Positions 10,452 through 23,603 are shown, counted from the stretch's first letter. The stretch: 64,000 bases of DNA from Hydrangea macrophylla (GCA_033977485.1 CM066991.1:126809999-126873998); one strand, 5' to 3'. Notes: generated from the sequence alone by a model not told the origin. Program-made: numbers and translations.

Positions 10452-12121
10452 TGTTAGGAAACTGTGTTCCCAGAATTCGTTGACATTGCGTATAAGTTGG
10501 TACTCAAAAATTTACGTGAAAGCTACAATAACCCTACAAGGGCAGAATTAGGTTTACCTTGAAATGCAAAAATGGATTGTTGTAGTAGACGAATCGAGAA
10601 CACGGGCTCAATAACAGCTCACGATCTTCTACCGTATTTCTCTGCTGCCAGAATATCGAACTGAGTGTGGGCTCTATCAAAATCCTTTTAGGTTTCTACT
10701 CTCCCATTTTACGCTTTCTTTTCTATTTTGAGTTATAATACTCTATATGGAAAACGCAAATTGAGAGGAGAGCCAAAGAAGCATATATATATATAGGCTA
10801 CGATAGGGACCATAAGAAGTCAATAAGGAATAGGCTTCCTTATGGAATTAGGAAACCCCAATTCGAACTGAATCAGATTCCTATTTCCATAAATTATAAT
10901 TCATACCACTAAAGAACTATAATTGCATTCCTACCCTTATCTCAAAAAAATATTTCGAGCTCCATGTCATTAAATGCTTATTATCTCCCCACGCTAAGAT
11001 TACAGATATCCATTAATCAAATATAATTACTGACAATCATATTTATTCAATCTCTTAAAATTCCTTGAGATTCTCTACTTAACTCATTTGATATGTCGGA
11101 TACAAAATCCACCTGCAGGGTTTAACATAATCAAAACTAATAAGCTTTCTCAAGAGGATATCATCAATCCCAAAAATTGAGACATGAATTCCATCATTAA
11201 TTTATATCAACCACACAATCAATATTGTCACCCAATCCAATGAGATATGGACCCATTTAAGGATCTCACCCTTTTAGGGATCAAAGTGTAAATATCAAAT
11301 GTATGTGTCTATAAATAACTTAGGATTTAGAGTATAAGCACTCAGAATAGCCATAAGGTATTAGTTATCTTATAAGTCAGTATAAAGATAATTACCCTAA
11401 GTCAGTCATGTTTAATACACAAAGGGTACCAGCATAGTGAGTTGAAACTATACCATTTCATGTAGTTAAGACAAACCTAGTACAACACCATGCTGCAGTC
11501 CTACCGATGGTGTGTCCAAACTCATCTAAGACTGTAAACCAAAATCTTACATTCTACAATATCCGATAGTTTGATCTTCCGTGTGTAAGCCAATTTTTAC
11601 ACACCAAACATGTCATACCCGTCCTGAAAAATCTTTTTATTTTAAAGGCATAAATGTCTTAAATGGAATTATTAACGTGGTTTAATAATTGTGGATGAGG
11701 TTGACCATGGGTCAACGGAAGGTGTCAAGAAAGGACACGGGAACATGGAAAATCATGTTGCATTGGCATAGCTAAATGACATTTATGTGATTTAAATGTT
11801 ATTTGACTTATCTTATATTTTCATGAATAGTAATTATACCTGTGTAGTAAAATTTCTGATAGTTTTGATCTAGTTTTAGATCGTTTGAACACTGTGGTGA
11901 GAACGTGAGTGATACGTTGCTTAAAAGGTAGGTTGTGTAGAGATTCCACAGAATTTAGTTTTCGGACGTAATTTTGGACCCAAATGAGACTTAGTTGAAA
12001 ACTTTTGTAATTTATAGTTTTCACCCGTAAAGTTATAAAATAGACGTGTGCGACATTTTAGGGATTAATTAGAAGTTTGATAAACTCGTGGGGAAGTAAA
12101 CGCGATTTCTAGAAAGTTTGT

Positions 12122-12131
12122 CTATAAATAG
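12122..12131 (+). promoter_or_regulatory. TATA box of class B 5' LTR
   Basis: CTATAAATAG is preserved at the same place in the 3' LTR (24360-24369) and, inverted, in the class B solo LTR near 14340. It marks the U3/R border about 510 bp into the LTR. Confidence 0.7.
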
Positions 12132-12712
12132 CAAGGGTGAGAAATTCATTTGTCATAAACTTTACAAAATATCGTTAGAGAGGAGAGAGAAAAGGGAGAT
12201 TATTGCCATAGGCTTTGCGACGATGATCAACGACATTTTGTCCGTCTGTTTTCAACCAAAATTCATATTTGAACTCCCCAATATAAGGGTTATGTTTTGA
12301 TAGTTTTTAGACCACGTTTGGCTAAATTTTTATAAATTTTTAAATCTAGGAATTTGGGAAACGTGTAAACTTGAAGGTTTCGCGTAGGATCAGAGATTTG
12401 GCATTTAATCGGGCTTCTTGTCGTTCCCTCAAAGTTATACGATGATAGCTCGTGTAATACCTGTAATTTTTATAATATTTTATTAATATATTTTCCAGTT
12501 CCAAACAGTAATTAAAGAGATCTCCACTATAATTAATATTTTCTATGAACCCATAATTATACATGTATTACCCAACCCTGCTTATACCCTAAACCAATCC
12601 CCCAAACAATCCTTAGCAATCCATGTGTGTGTGTGTGTGTGTGCCGACCTAAGGAAGAGAGAGAGAGAGAGAGTGATGTGTTGTGTGCCATGTGTTTGTG
12701 TGAGGTGTACGT

Positions 12713-14861
12713 TGTCACGACCCATCCCGCTAACGTGCGGAAAAGGACACGTGGCACGCCACCAAGGCTCATCCAATTAATTAAACGATTATACGCAGCG
12801 GAAAAGAACTTAAAACAACCTTTCGTATATAAAACTTTAGGAAACATTACCCTTCGAGTTATAAAATCCGTATAAAATTTAAAACGAAATCATATTTCAA
12901 AACGGATGAATTTATGTTGAAAGGGGTCTCAAAGGTACCCTAAGAACCAATCAAAACCTTTTGAAAATTTCTGGAAGGTGTATAAAAAGATTTCTGGCAG
13001 GGGGCATTTCGACCGGTCGAACGACCCCCTTCGACCGGTCGAATGACCCTTTAGCAGAATCCTGCACAATGCTGCAGAATTTTGCCTAAGGATCCAATCC
13101 GACCTTCACTTCAACATTCCTCCAACAACAAACCAAAACCGAACTTCACGAGCTTTAGTATGCTATCAAAACAAAGTTTAGACTTATAATTCCATGAAAA
13201 GAAACAATAGCGGAACAAGCTAAGGCTTGTTTGGCTCTATACACAAAACTCTAGCCACAATCCTTCAAAATCCAAATTTAACAAGTTAAGTTTACCAAAA
13301 CACGGACTTAAGTTCGGATGAATTGAAAACTAACTACAAGAGTTTTATTACATATTACAACATTACCAAAATCCTTCCAAGGTTTCCAATTCAATCAAAA
13401 CATGATTCTAGCTCCACAATTTCATTATTACAACATATGGAAAGGAACTAAAACATGAACAAAGGTAATCCCCGGCATTCCCACGGCCTCACTCTTCACG
13501 CTTCTTCTTTCCTTTCTTCATACCTGCAATGGAGTAAATCTCCATTGCTCAGCTATATGCTGAGTGCACAATTCTAAACAAATGCATATGAGGCAATTCA
13601 TGTTTTAAACATCTAAATCACATAATTTTGTCTCCGGGGAGAGAGATACGCATTCACCCAGTATATCGGCAAGTCTTAAATCTTAAACCGCAATGTCAAT
13701 GGTTAGCCAAGGATCACTCAACCATTACACCCATCTACTCTGGTTGGCCACTTCCCACACCAAGCAAGTAGTCGTCACTACTATAAACTCTCAAACATCG
13801 AGAGGCGTGCACCGGCGTAAAATTATATCAAACTCCCCTTTGACCCACATAGACATTTAACATACTCACATAATCATGTCACCGTGCTTTTCTATACATA
13901 CTCGCTAACTTTAACGGGCCTAATTTAACACATAAGTTTGCCCGGATCACAAGTCATACAAAATATCTAAAACATCCAAAATTGTCTATATTACATAGGT
14001 TCGGAATTCATACCTCGTGCGATTTTCCTATAACTTCGAAGGATGAACTAGGAGGTCGATTAAACGTCGGATTTCGAATATCAAGCGATTCCTACAAGTT
14101 TACATGCGTTTACCCCAAAATTCTAACATTAGGATTTTTATAAAACTTAACCAAACTAGTCCTAACTAGTATCAAAACGAAGCCCTTACCTCAAGGAGTT
14201 CGAATCTCAAATTTGGTTGAAAACTGACGGACGAACGGTCGCCGTTTGTCGTCGCAAAGCCCGTAGCAATCAATCTCCCTTTCTCTCTCCTCTCCCAAGA
14301 TATTATATAAGTTTTGTAACTAATGCAAATACATCCACTCCTATTTATAGACAAACTCTTCGGGAATCTCGTTTACTCCCCCGTGAGTTTCTTAAACTTC
14401 TAGTTAACTCCCGAAACTTCGCACACGTCCATTTTACAACTTTACGAGTGAAAATTATCAATTTCAAAAGTTTTCGACTAAGACTCGTTTGGGTCCAAAA
14501 ATACGTCCGAAAACTGAATTCTGTGGAATCTCTACACAACCTACCTTTTTATGACGTGTCACTCACGTTCTCACCACAGTTCTCAAAATGATATCTAACA
14601 GTATCAAGATTACCAGAATTTACTCCACACAGGTAAATTTACTATTCATCAAAATACCAGATAAGTCAAATAACATTTAAATCATATAAATGTCATTTAG
14701 TCATGCCCATGCAACATGATTCTCCATGTTCCCGTGTCCTCGCTTGACACCTTCCGTTGACCCACGGTCAAACTCATCCACAATTATTAATCAACATTAA
14801 TAATTCTCATAAATTCACTTAAGCATTTAAAAAGAGTACATTTTTCAGAACGGGCATGACA
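12713..14861 (-). mobile_element. Solo LTR, class B, nested in 12453-17025
   Basis: A 2149-bp LTR has ends TGTCACGACCC / GGGCATGACA and the perfect 5-bp duplication TACGT (12708-12712, 14862-14866). It is the inverted counterpart of the class B LTRs, with the same TATA (inverted near 14340), hairpin (about 13538-13560) and TTCGACCGGTCGAA pair (13008 and 13030). This is nesting level four. Confidence 0.92.
13008..13043. repeat. Pair of TTCGACCGGTCGAA palindromes, 22 bp apart
   Basis: Two perfect 14-bp palindromes start at 13008 and 13030, separated by the 8-bp spacer CGACCCCC. Confidence 0.95.
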
Positions 14862-15078
14862 TACGTAGAGTGGTGATGTGTGTGGTAGTGTGCTTGAGTG
14901 TATAGGGTGTAGAGTGTAGTGTCATGTGTCTTGTGTGGTGTGTGTGTAGTGTCATGTGTTTGTGTGTGCAGTGTGTGGCGTGTGGCAGTGTGTGTGGTGA
15001 TTGTTTGTGTGTTAATATATGTAATATAATAGATATGTGTTATATATATAATATACATAGAGAGGGAGAGAGCCAACC

Positions 15079-15088
15079 CTATAAATAG
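15079..15088 (+). promoter_or_regulatory. TATA box of the 12453-17025 solo LTR
   Basis: CTATAAATAG is followed by a GA-rich presumed transcript start region. About 115 bp downstream a GGTGAGTTCCTAACTCAC segment is shared with the class A LTRs (inverted at about 8063-8081). Confidence 0.7.
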
Positions 15089-15249
15089 GGACTCCCACTA
15101 AGGTTTAGAGGAGGAAAAAAATATAGAGAGAAGAAAGAAAATAACAGAAAAGGAAGAAAAAGAAAGCCTACCCTTGTGCCACACCGCGACCTCAAACCCA
15201 CGGTGAGTTCCTAACTCACTTGGTATATTAGATTAATGTCTGTGTTATT

Positions 15250-15449
15250 ATTTTTTAATTATTATTATTAGTATTATTACTCTAGAAAATCTTGTGCCTA
15301 ATATGCGGTGCCCCTAACCTACGTCCGTATTATCATTGTTATTATTGCTACTACTATTTATTGTTATTATTATTATCTTGTTAGTTAGCTGTTAAAACTC
15401 ATATTTTAACATGTGCTGTCCCTAATCTAGGTCCGTATTATAATTACCA

Positions 15450-15482
<33 letters not shown>

Positions 15483-15790
15483 GATTATTTTCTGCTTATT
15501 ATTATTATTATAGTCTAATTAACCTCGTGATTAACATATGTACCATGAACATATTAATGTCCGTTTTATTATTCCGTTAATAATAATAATATTATTATTG
15601 TTATTATTATTATTATTAGTATTATTATTGTTGTTTAAACTGCATGCTTTAATATGTTGTACCCCGAATATATTATTCCATTACTATTATTAATATTATT
15701 ATTAATATTAATAATATTATTGTTACCACTTTCCGGTTAACCTCATGTTAATATGTTACACCTCAAACATATTATTATTATTATTATTTC
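15250..15790. repeat. ATT/TTA microsatellite blocks in solo LTR
   Basis: Several ATT-repeat blocks are separated by related segments containing CATGCTTTAAYATGTG and ACCTACGTCCGTATTATTAT. This suggests a larger tandem unit of roughly 110-130 bp that has decayed. Confidence 0.7.
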
Positions 15791-16081
15791 TGTCCGTTAT
15801 TATGATCAGTCTGGTTAATCTCATGCTTTAACGTGTGCCCGTACTATATTTCAAGAATAAAATAATACATGTTTAATTAACTTGCACCTCGTGCATAACA
15901 TATGATACACCTTATGTAAGAGTCGATGTCGTAACGTCAAGTCGACGTGGACAGGTATAGAATCGAACGGTCGCGGAGACCAAGTCCGTATGCATTTGGA
16001 AATACGTGTAGTCGACCGCAGAGGTCCGAAAGTTGATATGTAGTGAGTTGGTATTGTCAAATGGAATTACATGATCGCATG

Positions 16082-16360
16082 CCGGCGATGACTGCTACTA
16101 TGGCCACGGAAAGGCAAACACGATAGCAAAGTAACCATGTTGATAAGAATACATCGAGAAATGAATAAACACGGTTAGCCTGTAAGGCGAGATTACTACT
16201 GCGGTCACGACGACCAATGATAGTAAAGTAACCGTTTCGCAAATCGGCGACGATATTCACAAGGCAAGGTTCTGAGGACCTAGAGTACATGGTTAGCTTG
16301 TAAAGTGAGATTACTACTATGGCCACGGAGGGGCAGACAACGATAGTAAAGTAACTATAG
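16082..16360 (+). repeat. Three degenerate tandem units in solo LTR
   Basis: Units contain CTACTATGGCCACGG, a GGCA-ACGATAG segment and AGTAAAGTAAC. Copies fall near 16090, 16195 and 16312. This is the family-specific tandem repeat of this LTR. Confidence 0.7.
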
Positions 16361-17925
16361 CTCGACCCACTGGGCGAGTCACTCTAAGCCAACGGCGTTA
16401 CACTGGTAATGTAACAAAGTTAAGTAAGTCGGATGTTAAGTCGAGTGAAGTCGAATATATCGATGATGCATAGTCACGCACGGTCTCATTATAATTCGCT
16501 CAACCGACGTAACTAGTCGCTGTGTACTTTCGGATACATATTTTATATTAGGAGTGTTCAGTTAGGACACTCACTTAGCTTTTATTAAAGCTTACGACAT
16601 ACTACGCGCTGGACATTTCCATGTCTATACTATACAGGATATTATTGTTCGAAGGAGGACTATCTGGAAGGAACCTACGAAGGGGAAGCCTACTATGCTG
16701 AAAGTCACAGGTACGCCAGTTAGAGGCACGACTTCAAGAAAAAGACTTAGTTGTTCTTTATAAACTTTTGTCCATTCGTGCTAAGTTATAAACGGCGTCT
16801 AACGCCTTAAGCTCTTTTGTTCTTTATCTTTTGATAACTACAAACTCTGATGTAATAGCTAGTAATCGGTTGATGTATATATTCAGTTTGCGCTTCCGTT
16901 TGAGTTACTCTTTTATTTATCTAGTATGTTTGTGGAAAATCATTTAATGTAACTAGTCATGGTTTACGGACCAGAAAGGAAAATTATATTTCCTGCTAAT
17001 TTTCTGCTGCTCTGGGGGCGTGACAGCTCAAGGTATGAATTTATAGCCTATGTTATATAGGTGAAATACATGTTTTATATTTTGATGACGAATTTGTGAT
17101 CCGGAAAAAATCCATGTGTCAATCTTAGGCCCGTTAATTATGCACGCGCTTAAATGTGAAAAGCATGCTTAATTTTATGCGAGCACGTATATGTGTTAAA
17201 TGAGTATGTTTATGTGCCTATGTGGGTTAAAGGGGGATTTGTGCTAATTCACCGTAAGATGTCCTCTCGAAGAGGAAGGATTAGTAGTGACGACGGTCAC
17301 TTGCCGAGAAAGGCATTTACGCGATATGTCGAAGGGGCATGGGTCGTGGTTGAGTCGTAAGACTTTGGATCGGTGAATGTGCACTTATTTCCTAAAGACT
17401 AATAGTTATATGTTATGATGAGATTAAAGCATGATTTGTCATATATGCATATGTTAGAAATTGTGCACTCAGCATATAGCTGAGCAATGGAGAATGCCGG
17501 GGATCCTCTTGTATATGTTTTATCTTCTTTGCGGATCATTGTAATAATGAGCTTTTCAATAGATAGAACCATGGATTTAACTTGGAGGTTTTAGTGTGGA
17601 TTTCATGATGTTGTAATAGGTATTAAAACTCTTTTGGGGTATGTGGTAATGAATCCAAACTCATGGATTCGTGTTTTGAATGCTTGCTTTGTCAAATTTG
17701 AGGTTTAAAGGGATATGGATAGAGTTTTGTGAATTGCGCCAAACAAGCCTTAGCTTGTTCCACTATTATTTTTGTTCATGGTTAGTAAGCCTAAACTTTG
17801 TTTTGATAGCATATTATAGCTTGTGTAGTTAGAATTAGTATGCATGTTTGGAGTGGTGTAAATGGTGAAGGTTGGATGCCTTAAGCAAAATTCTGCAGCA
17901 TTGAGGGAATTCTGTTAAAGGGTCA

Positions 17926-17961
17926 TTCGACCAGTCGAAGGGGGTCGTTCAACCGGTCGAA
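17926..17961. repeat. Pair of TTCGACCGGTCGAA-type palindromes in class B 5' LTR, 22 bp apart
   Basis: TTCGACCAGTCGAA at 17926 and TTCAACCGGTCGAA at 17948 each differ from the perfect palindrome by one base. Start-to-start spacing is 22 bp. Confidence 0.93.
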
Positions 17962-18253
17962 ATACCCCCTGCCAAAATTCTTTTTCAACCTCTTCCAGAA
18001 ATTATTAAAAGGTTTTGATTGGTTCTTAAGGTACCTTTGGGATCCCTTTCAACATAAAATCATTCGTTTTGAAATATAATTACGTTTTCAATTTTATACG
18101 GATTTTACAACTCGGAAGGTAATGTTTCCAAAAGTTTTATATACTCAAGGTTGTTTAAAGTTCTTTCCCGCTACGTATAGTTATTTGTTAAGCCTTGGTG
18201 GCGTGCCACGTGTTCTGTTTCCGCACATTAGCGGGATGGGTCATGATATTTAA

Positions 18254-18265
18254 TGGTATCAGAGC
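18254..18265 (+). other. Primer-binding site (initiator Met tRNA) of class B element
   Basis: TGGTATCAGAGC is the standard plant retrotransposon primer site complementary to tRNA-iMet. It lies 5 bp after the end of the 5' LTR. Confidence 0.93.
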
Positions 18266-18860
18266 AATAGGTAACAAAACTTTGGGAACGTTCGACGTCG
18301 AGTGGAGTGTTGAGTGAATTGACACATATTCTATAATGCATTCACACATGGTAGAGATGTTTGATGCATATGGCATGTTGTTATACATACATGATTATGT
18401 TATTGGTATACATGCATAGTATTTATGCACTCGTGAATTAGTGGAATCATGCAGACGTAGAACTGTGTGGTGAGATGAAGTTTTCTGTGGGTTATCATAG
18501 ACCTTGTGGGGTGATACGAGGGTGAGATGATATCCTGATTGTGACGAACAATTGAATTTTCAAATGAAAATGAAATAATTTTTGGATCGAATCGGTAATT
18601 ATTTAAAGTGATAGTAATAAGTGCTCTTTGAGGGCTTTAACTGAGAACGGAGTTTGAGTAGTGAATGTCAGGGGAGATTTCCTTATAGTTCACGTAGAGA
18701 ATGAAAGGTGATTGTTCGTAGTCGAGTTTTGGAATTGAGATTGATTAATAAGAGTTCCGTCTCGGACATGGACTAAACGTCGTGACGGGAGAGAATAGAG
18801 ATGTATGGTTGAGTAACATGATAGAAAGGTAATGCAGCAACACGTATTGCTCGGGTATGG

Positions 18861-19145
18861 GGTAGGTGAGGAATCTCTTACCTTATCTTACAATGTAAAC
18901 CTACGGTGTGATCATATGGGTTATCTTACGATTTTCTCTTACGGTGTATGATGGGTGGTTGAAGAATCTTTCAACTGATTTTACAGTATTAAGATGATTG
19001 GATGGTTGAGGAATCTCTCAACCTATCTTACGGTATGTATTGGATGGTTGAGGAATCTCTTAACCTATCTTATGGTATGTATTGGGGGTTGAGGAATATC
19101 TCAACGGATTGTAAGTATCATGGTTGTTGAGGACTCTCTCAATTG
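18861..19145 (+). repeat. Tandem repeats, each a GTTGAG...CTCAAC hairpin
   Basis: About six degenerate copies contain the stem GGTTGAG / CTCAACC around GAATCT. Clear copies lie at 18957-18976, 19004-19023 and 19046-19065 (the last two 42 bp apart). Weaker ones lie near 18862, 19086 and 19124. Confidence 0.75.
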
Positions 19146-19853
19146 AACCTAGTTCCGAATGGTCGTGGTACCATAGTGAGATCGGATGTCGTATAAGGAT
19201 TAGTACCGAATGCTACCGGATTGATGGAATAAGTGAAAATGTTGGGATTTAAGGCTTGACCTAAGATGAGTGGTTAAGAAAGGAAATGATAGAGTGTGCT
19301 TGAATAGCTTGAAGCTACACTTGGTAGAAGCGTAGTTGATAGTGGAATACTGGAGTAGTGTTTAGACAAGAGTGGTCATACACTTGTGAGTGTAATGATA
19401 AGGATTGAAGGACGACATAGGTTGAAGGAGAAATCTTAGTGTTACTTGGGGAAAAATAAATGAATGGAAATGAATAGGAATAAGAATTCCTTGGTGTTGA
19501 GATGGGTTGTCCAAGGAAATAGAATAAATGAAGTGAGAACTTGAGACTGAGAGAAAAATGTAAGTGTGATTGATTGAACGTGATAAGAGAGTCAAAGGAA
19601 TCGAGTTGATATTTGGATATCATAGATATAAGAGGATCTTATTATAGAATCTTGTATAGGAGGTTGTTATTACAAGGGGTAGTAATGAGGATAAACCTGA
19701 GCCTGAGTCCAACGGTTGTGTGATTCGATGAGTTTTGATGTTTTCGAGCACTTGCGAGTGGTTCTAAAATGGTTGGAAAGTAGTTCCAAATGCCTTGTGA
19801 GGTTGGGGTCTTTTAAAGATGTTAAATGGAGTAAAATATGGTCTAGGGGGTAC

Positions 19854-19889
19854 TTGGACCGGTCGAAAGGGGCAGTTCGACCGGTCGAA
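19854..19889. repeat. Pair of TTCGACCGGTCGAA-type palindromes, 22 bp apart, in the LARD interior
   Basis: TTGGACCGGTCGAA starts at 19854 and TTCGACCGGTCGAA at 19876. They are followed by the ACGGAAACAGGCATAACT block shared with the LTR at 58557-61058. Confidence 0.92.
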
Positions 19890-22283
19890 CACCCCTCTGA
19901 TCCAAAACAGTGTTTTCAAAAATATTTTTCGTCGAGTTTTACGGAAACAGGCATAACTCTTTGTAGAAAATTCGGATTTGCGCGCCGTTTCTTGCGTTGG
20001 AACTGAGACTCAAAGAACTATCTTTTGGTGTAAAATTTAACCATACTTTATAAATGACTATTTTGCCCTTGGGCTATTTTGTCACAGAAAAGTTCTTTTA
20101 AGATGTCTAATTCATGCTTTCTTTGCTAATTTTCATATTTCAAAATAAAGTGAAAAATCTTTTAATGATTGTAAAACATCGTTAAGTATTTATAATGAGT
20201 GGTTGTCAATGGGAGGTTGGAGTATGACAAGTATTACGATACTGAACAAGAGCAATTGTGGGAATGGATAGAGTAAAGAGACTTTGGGTAAGTCAGATCA
20301 CAAGAGTGAAAGTGTAGATTGGGAGGATGAATCTCTAATGAGAAAGTGAACAAGAATGGTAGAAGTGAGATGAAGACTTGGGAATACGTTGAGTACATTA
20401 TCGGATATGATAGAAAGAATGTAAAATGGTCAAAGGATAATGATAAATGTAGTGGAATGCTATCTCGGTTGTCCTGGATTCCAACAAGGTTGGAGAATAT
20501 TGAGAATGTCAGATTTCATCCCAAGGAACTTTTAAAGTGTTTAAAATATTTTAAAAATCAAACTTTTGTTTGAGTAAGAAAATTTTGTTAAATACTTGTA
20601 ATAAGGTATCAAGTAGACTTTGGGGGACGAGTATCGTGGAAGGATATGGTATGCTTACTGCTTGGGACACAATAATGTTGGACAAATGAATGAGTTCTAC
20701 ATGAGCAAGTCATAAAGTTGAAGATTCTAAAGTAATGGATTAGTAAAATGTTGTACACTTGGACTTAGGAAGCTGGAGGTAGTACCACTAAACGAGTTGA
20801 CTTGGGTATTGTTCTAAAGGGAACTTGATCTTGGTTTAAGTATTTGAATAACCCGAGGTTATGAATGATTTGAAATTTTGAACATTTAGGAATTTGATGA
20901 GATTCGTAAAGTCTGAACCACTTAAAGACAATAGTTATGAATGGGTGATCTTAAGTATGGACACGAAAGGTATGTAAATTGGGAGTTAATAGGGAATTTA
21001 TTGAACACGGTGAGACTATGGTACTTTATTGGGAAGATTAAATTACTGAGTTGTCTTCAGATGGTTACGAGAATAGTATGAATACATGAATAACAGGTCC
21101 TTCGAGAATAATGAATTTGGGATCAAAATAGCAAAGATAAAGGATTAGAGAAATCTGAATTGGAGTTAAGTCAAGTTGACTAAAATTATGAAATCTTAAA
21201 CTGTTGAATAAGGTATAATTATTTGAAATGTTATACAAGAATATACACTCAGTATAAAGGGTTGTGGGGAAACCAGTAAGAGTTGAAATACAGGAGTGTG
21301 ATTGATATAGGCTTGTGTAAAGATGAAAGTGAAATACTAGAGACTTATGGGGTTGTGATCTCCAATAGAAATGTAACTGACTCAGGATATATGTACACTA
21401 TGAGAATCGGATGGACTGTGAATAATCAATGATTCGAGACAGTGATGAGTTACATGTTGGACGTAGAGATACGTTGTAATGAATTCTATGAGACGAGGGT
21501 GAGTCTTAGTTGATTTTGGTTAACGATGTTAATTTTTACTACGGATATTGGGGTAACTATGTTGCGAAAGGAGATGAAAGTGTTATGTGAGATTTTTAAA
21601 TCAAATTGTTTTAAAACATGAATGAGAAACGTATTTAACTTTGTTAAAAGTTTTAAATCAAAATTTTAAGGTGTAATCTTCTATGCTAATCAACGGTAGT
21701 TTGAGTACAGAATTGGATAAATAAATGACAAGTGTGTCTAACTATTCGGGACATCAGGTGAGCTCAAAGAAGTAGAATGATATGAAATTGCCAGTTAGGA
21801 ATCTGGATAGTATCTTATGAGGCATGTATGATTGGAAGTAAAATACGAGGTTGGATTAAACTGAACTGGAATTTGATAAGGAATGAGAGTCGTTTGAAAA
21901 CGTGTTATCGTTGTACGTTATTCCACGATTAACAGGATAAGGGATGAAATTCATGGTATATGAAATAGTTAATTGAGGCATTGACTTACCGACAGTGTAT
22001 AAATGTATGATAGTACTCAGTTTTGATTACTTCAAGATGAAGAATTGTGTATGGTTGTTAACCAATTAAGACGTGTTGGAAACGACTGTTAGTCGAAAAG
22101 AAAGATGGGTGAAAATGAGGTGAGTAATTTATTTTATTTTGGCTATTGGGATGAACTTTAAAGTTCGAAAAAGATGTGACAAGTACAATGAAGGTATGTG
22201 TAGGTTGGTGTGTGATGTCGTGATATGATTTAATGTCAAGATTGACTATAGATTATGTTCTACTCAGGCATTGATGCTCTTAT

Positions 22284-23603
22284 TGTTAGGAAACTGCGTT
22301 CCCAGAATCCATTGACAGCGCGTATAAGTTGGTACTGCAAAAAAAAATTACGTGAAAACTACAATAACCCTACAAAGGCGGAACTAGGGTTACCTTAAAC
22401 TGCTAAAACGGATTGCTGTAGTAGACGAATCGAGAACACGGGCTTGATAACAGCTCACGATCTTCTACCGTATTCCTTTGCTGCCAGAATATCGAACTGA
22501 GTGTGGGCTCCTTCGAAATCCTTTATGTTTCTGCTCTCTCTTTTTACGCTCTCTTTTCTATTCCGAGTTATAATACTCTTGATGGAAAAACGCAAACTGA
22601 GGAGAGAGCCAAAGCAGCATATATATAGGCTACGATAGGGACCATAAGAAGTCAATAAGGAATAGGCTTCCTTATGGAATTAGGAAACCTTAATTCGAAT
22701 TGAATCAGATTCCTATTTTCATAAATTATAATTCATACCACTAAAGAATTATAATTGCACTCCTACCCTTATCTCAAAAATATATTTCGAGCTCCATGTT
22801 ATTAAATGCTTATTATCTCACCATGTTAAGATTACAGATATCCATTAATTTTATATAATTACTGACAATCATATTTAATTAATCTCTTAAAATTCCTTGA
22901 GATCCTCTGCTTAACTTATCTGATATGTCGGATACAAAATCCACCTGCAGGGTTTGATATAATCAAAACTTATAAGCTTTCTCAAGGGGATATCATCAAT
23001 CCCAAAATTGAGACATGGATTCCATCATTAATTAATATCCACCACACAAGTAATATTGTCACCCAATCCAATGAGATATTGACCCATTTAAGGATCTCAC
23101 CCTTTTAGGGATCAAAGTGTAAATATCAAATGTACGTGTCCATAAAATAATTTAGGATTTAGAGCATAAGCACTCATAATAGTCATAAGGTATTAATTAT
23201 CTTATAAGTCAATATAAAGATAATTACCCCAAGTCGGTCCCGTTTAATACACAAAATGTACCAGCATAGTGAGTTGAAACTATACCATTTCCCACAGTCA
23301 AGACAAACCTACTACAACACCATGCTGCAGTCCTACCGATGGTGTGTCAAATCCATCTAAGACTGTAAACCAAAATCTTACATTCTACAAGATCCGATGG
23401 TCTGATCTTCCCTGTGCAAGCCGAACTCTACACACCAAACCACCTACTATGTAGAGTGAAAGACACACATGCATAATATTAAATAAACAATATAATACAA
23501 ATATTGCCCACACGGATTCTCATAAAAAATGGATTAACTGATTTTATTAAATGAATAATAAATCAACTACATAAAGCATGGCTTTTAGTATATATTCCTA
23601 ATA
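22284..23603. mobile_element. Solo LTR (TGTTAGG...CCTAATA), 1320 bp, nested in class B interior
   Basis: A perfect 5-bp duplication CTTAT (22279-22283, 23604-23608) flanks a close relative of the split LTR 10452-28333. The terminal CA has decayed to TA. It is therefore a copy of the same family that inserted inside an element already inside another copy. Confidence 0.93.

Larger units (their letters stand above)
12453..17025 (+). mobile_element. Solo LTR, class A-like, nested in class B 5' LTR
   Basis: Ends are TGTAATACC and GGGGGCGTGACA, with flanks GCTCG (12448-12452) and GCTCA (17026-17030). Net length after removing 12713-14861 and its duplication is about 2.4 kb. Its right end (CTGCTGCTCTGGGGGCGTGACA region) is the reverse complement of the left ends at 5581 and 6481, so it is the same family in the opposite orientation. 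It lacks the CAATCGATTG arrays; GT-rich and ATT-rich microsatellites occupy those regions instead. Confidence 0.86.
11611..18248 (+). repeat. 5' LTR of the class B element (with nested insertions)
   Basis: It starts TGTCATACCCG and ends GGGTCATGATA, a decayed GGGTCRTGACA. The nested block 12453-17030 splits it after ACGATAGCTCG. Compared with the 3' LTR it lacks about 58 bp near 17488, which removes the second arm of a conserved hairpin. TTCGACCAGTCGAA and TTCAACCGGTCGAA lie at 17926 and 17948. Confidence 0.87.
18266..22283 (+). other. Non-coding internal region of class B element, left part
   Basis: Only short random open frames are present and no retroelement protein motif was recognised in any frame. 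It is GA-rich on the plus strand. It contains hairpin-type tandem repeats (18861-19145) and a segment (19854-20090) homologous to the 3' portion of other LTRs in this window. Confidence 0.7.

Noticed and set aside
19716..20006. 96-residue frame whose tail (TGITLCRKFGFARR) resembles frames at 30576-30896 and 60770
   Set aside because: The peptide similarity follows DNA similarity of a conserved LTR block. Frames break at different places and the block is in different contexts, so conservation at DNA or RNA level is the simpler reading.
20346..20573. 75-residue Lys-rich frame in the class B interior, considered as a gag relic
   Set aside because: No zinc knuckle, gag core or other recognisable motif; length is expected by chance in GA-rich DNA.
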